Shown in pieces: positions 5,708 to 5,997 of a stretch of 5,997 nucleotides of DNA. Below the pieces are notes generated by a model. The model did no database searches and was not told the DNA's origin. It saw nothing but the letters and a program-made list of their open reading frames with translations. This stretch comes from Gammaproteobacteria bacterium (GTDB lineage: Bacteria > Pseudomonadota > Gammaproteobacteria > Nitrosococcales > Methylophagaceae), in the NCBI GenBank assembly GCA_003645385.1, contig QNEY01000123.1:1-5997 (forward strand), given 5' to 3'. The position numbers were made by a program, and so were the translations under genes. Position 1 is the first letter of the stretch; the number at the start of each line of letters is the position of its first letter.

Positions 5708-5783
5708 GCCCGCATAGCTCAGTCGGTAGAGCGCATCCATGGTAAGGATGAGGTCATCAGTTCGATTCTGATTGTGGGCTCCA
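5708..5783 (+). tRNA. tRNA-Thr(GGT)
   Basis: A 76-base tRNA with acceptor GCCCGCA pairing with TGTGGGC (5773-5779, one G-U), discriminator T and encoded CCA. The D stem is GCTC/GAGC. The anticodon stem CATCC/GGATG encloses ATGGTAA, with anticodon GGT at 5741-5743, which reads ACC and ACU. The T arm is ATCAG-TTCGATT-CTGAT. It corresponds to E. coli thrT, directly before tufB. Position 32 is A rather than the usual pyrimidine. Confidence 0.97.
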
Positions 5784-5865
5784 CAGTAAGGTTTGATTAG
5801 GCAGGGATTTTCCGTGTCTTTTTTGTTTTTGTTATAGCTAGATAATATTGACGGGGAGACGAGTC
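5784..5865 (+). promoter_or_regulatory. tRNA-Thr to tuf spacer (mRNA leader)
   Basis: These 82 bases will be the tuf leader after tRNA processing. A T-rich run (about 5819-5830) is not preceded by a stable hairpin, so I do not call a terminator. A GATAAT at 5841-5846 resembles a -10 but has no matching -35. Reading through from the tRNA promoter is the simplest expression route for tuf. Confidence 0.5.
5852..5857 (+). promoter_or_regulatory. Ribosome binding site of tuf
   Basis: CGGGGA and the following G give GGGGAG ending eight bases before the ATG at 5866, well placed for strong initiation of a highly expressed gene. Confidence 0.8.
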
Positions 5866-5997
5866 ATGTCTAAAGAAAAATTTGAAAGAAACAAGCCACA
5901 CGTAAACGTGGGCACAATTGGTCACGTAGACCATGGAAAGACCACATTGACAGCGGCGATCACAAAAGTGATGGCAGAAGCGCAAGGTGGTGAATTC
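5866..5997 (+). CDS. tuf: Elongation factor Tu, N-terminal fragment cut by the window end
   Basis: Only the first 44 codons (of about 394-396) are present, with no stop. The N-terminus MSKEKFERNKPHVNVGTIGH is nearly that of E. coli EF-Tu (which has T at residue 9). The P-loop GHVDHGKT at 19-26 binds the GTP phosphates, and TLTAAITKVMAEAQGGEF follows. EF-Tu carries aminoacyl-tRNA to the ribosomal A site as a GTP complex. Placement after tRNA-Tyr, Gly and Thr corresponds to the tufB copy of E. coli, after which secE-nusG and ribosomal protein genes often follow. Gammaproteobacteria commonly carry a second tuf elsewhere. Nothing suggests the gene is broken; it is truncated only by the end of the sequence. 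Confidence 0.97.
   Translation, partial: MSKEKFERNKPHVNVGTIGHVDHGKTTLTAAITKVMAEAQGGEF

Noticed and set aside
5800..5832. Intrinsic terminator between tRNA-Thr and tuf
   Set aside because: A T-rich run is present, but GGCAGGGATTTTCCGTG forms at most a few pairs, too weak for a terminator stem.
5797..5985. A 62-codon minus-strand frame over the tuf leader and start
   Set aside because: It overlaps the conserved EF-Tu N-terminus on the other strand; no family resemblance or ribosome binding site.

Overview
The window reads as chromosomal housekeeping DNA of a gammaproteobacterium. The ubiE-ubiJ-ubiB set, the proteobacterial HslVU peptidase and the tRNA(Tyr)-tRNA(Gly)-tRNA(Thr)-tuf order all fit that class. 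Base composition leans to AT (low forties percent GC by eye) and is even throughout. I see no transposase, integrase, CRISPR array, prophage gene or other sign of transfer. HslV carries a short propeptide of the kind I recall from Legionella-like and Xanthomonas-like lineages rather than enterics. I cannot name a genus.

Minus strand, 14-5263: six genes are packed head to tail in the transcription order hslV, hslU, a small DUF971 gene, ubiE, ubiJ, ubiB. The gaps are 9, 9 and 5 nt, then overlaps of 4 nt (TTGA) and 1 nt (TAATG). No space is left for internal promoters or terminators, so one transcript is the simplest reading. It would join an ATP-dependent protease (HslV peptidase plus HslU unfoldase) to three late ubiquinone genes: the C-methyltransferase UbiE, the lipid-binding scaffold UbiJ and the membrane ATPase-like UbiB.

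Intergenic, 5264-5458: about 195 bp of AT-rich DNA separate two divergent units. On the plus strand there is a good sigma-70 promoter: TTGACA, a 17 bp spacer, CAAAAT, then a GC-only discriminator. This is the form expected of a growth-rate and stringently controlled stable-RNA promoter. On the minus strand only weak hslV promoter candidates are visible, with no convincing heat-shock (sigma-32) site.

Plus strand, 5459-5997: tRNA-Tyr(GTA), tRNA-Gly(TCC) and tRNA-Thr(GGT), all with encoded CCA, lead into the first 44 codons of tuf (EF-Tu), which runs off the window at a GAATTC. This is the E. coli tufB operon order without its leading tRNA-Thr.

Nothing here looks like a wholly new system. The points most worth a second look are the hslVU-DUF971-ubiEJB operon, the DUF971 protein that has lost its family's zinc ligands, the hairpin between tRNA-Gly and tRNA-Thr, and small irregularities in two tRNA anticodon arms.
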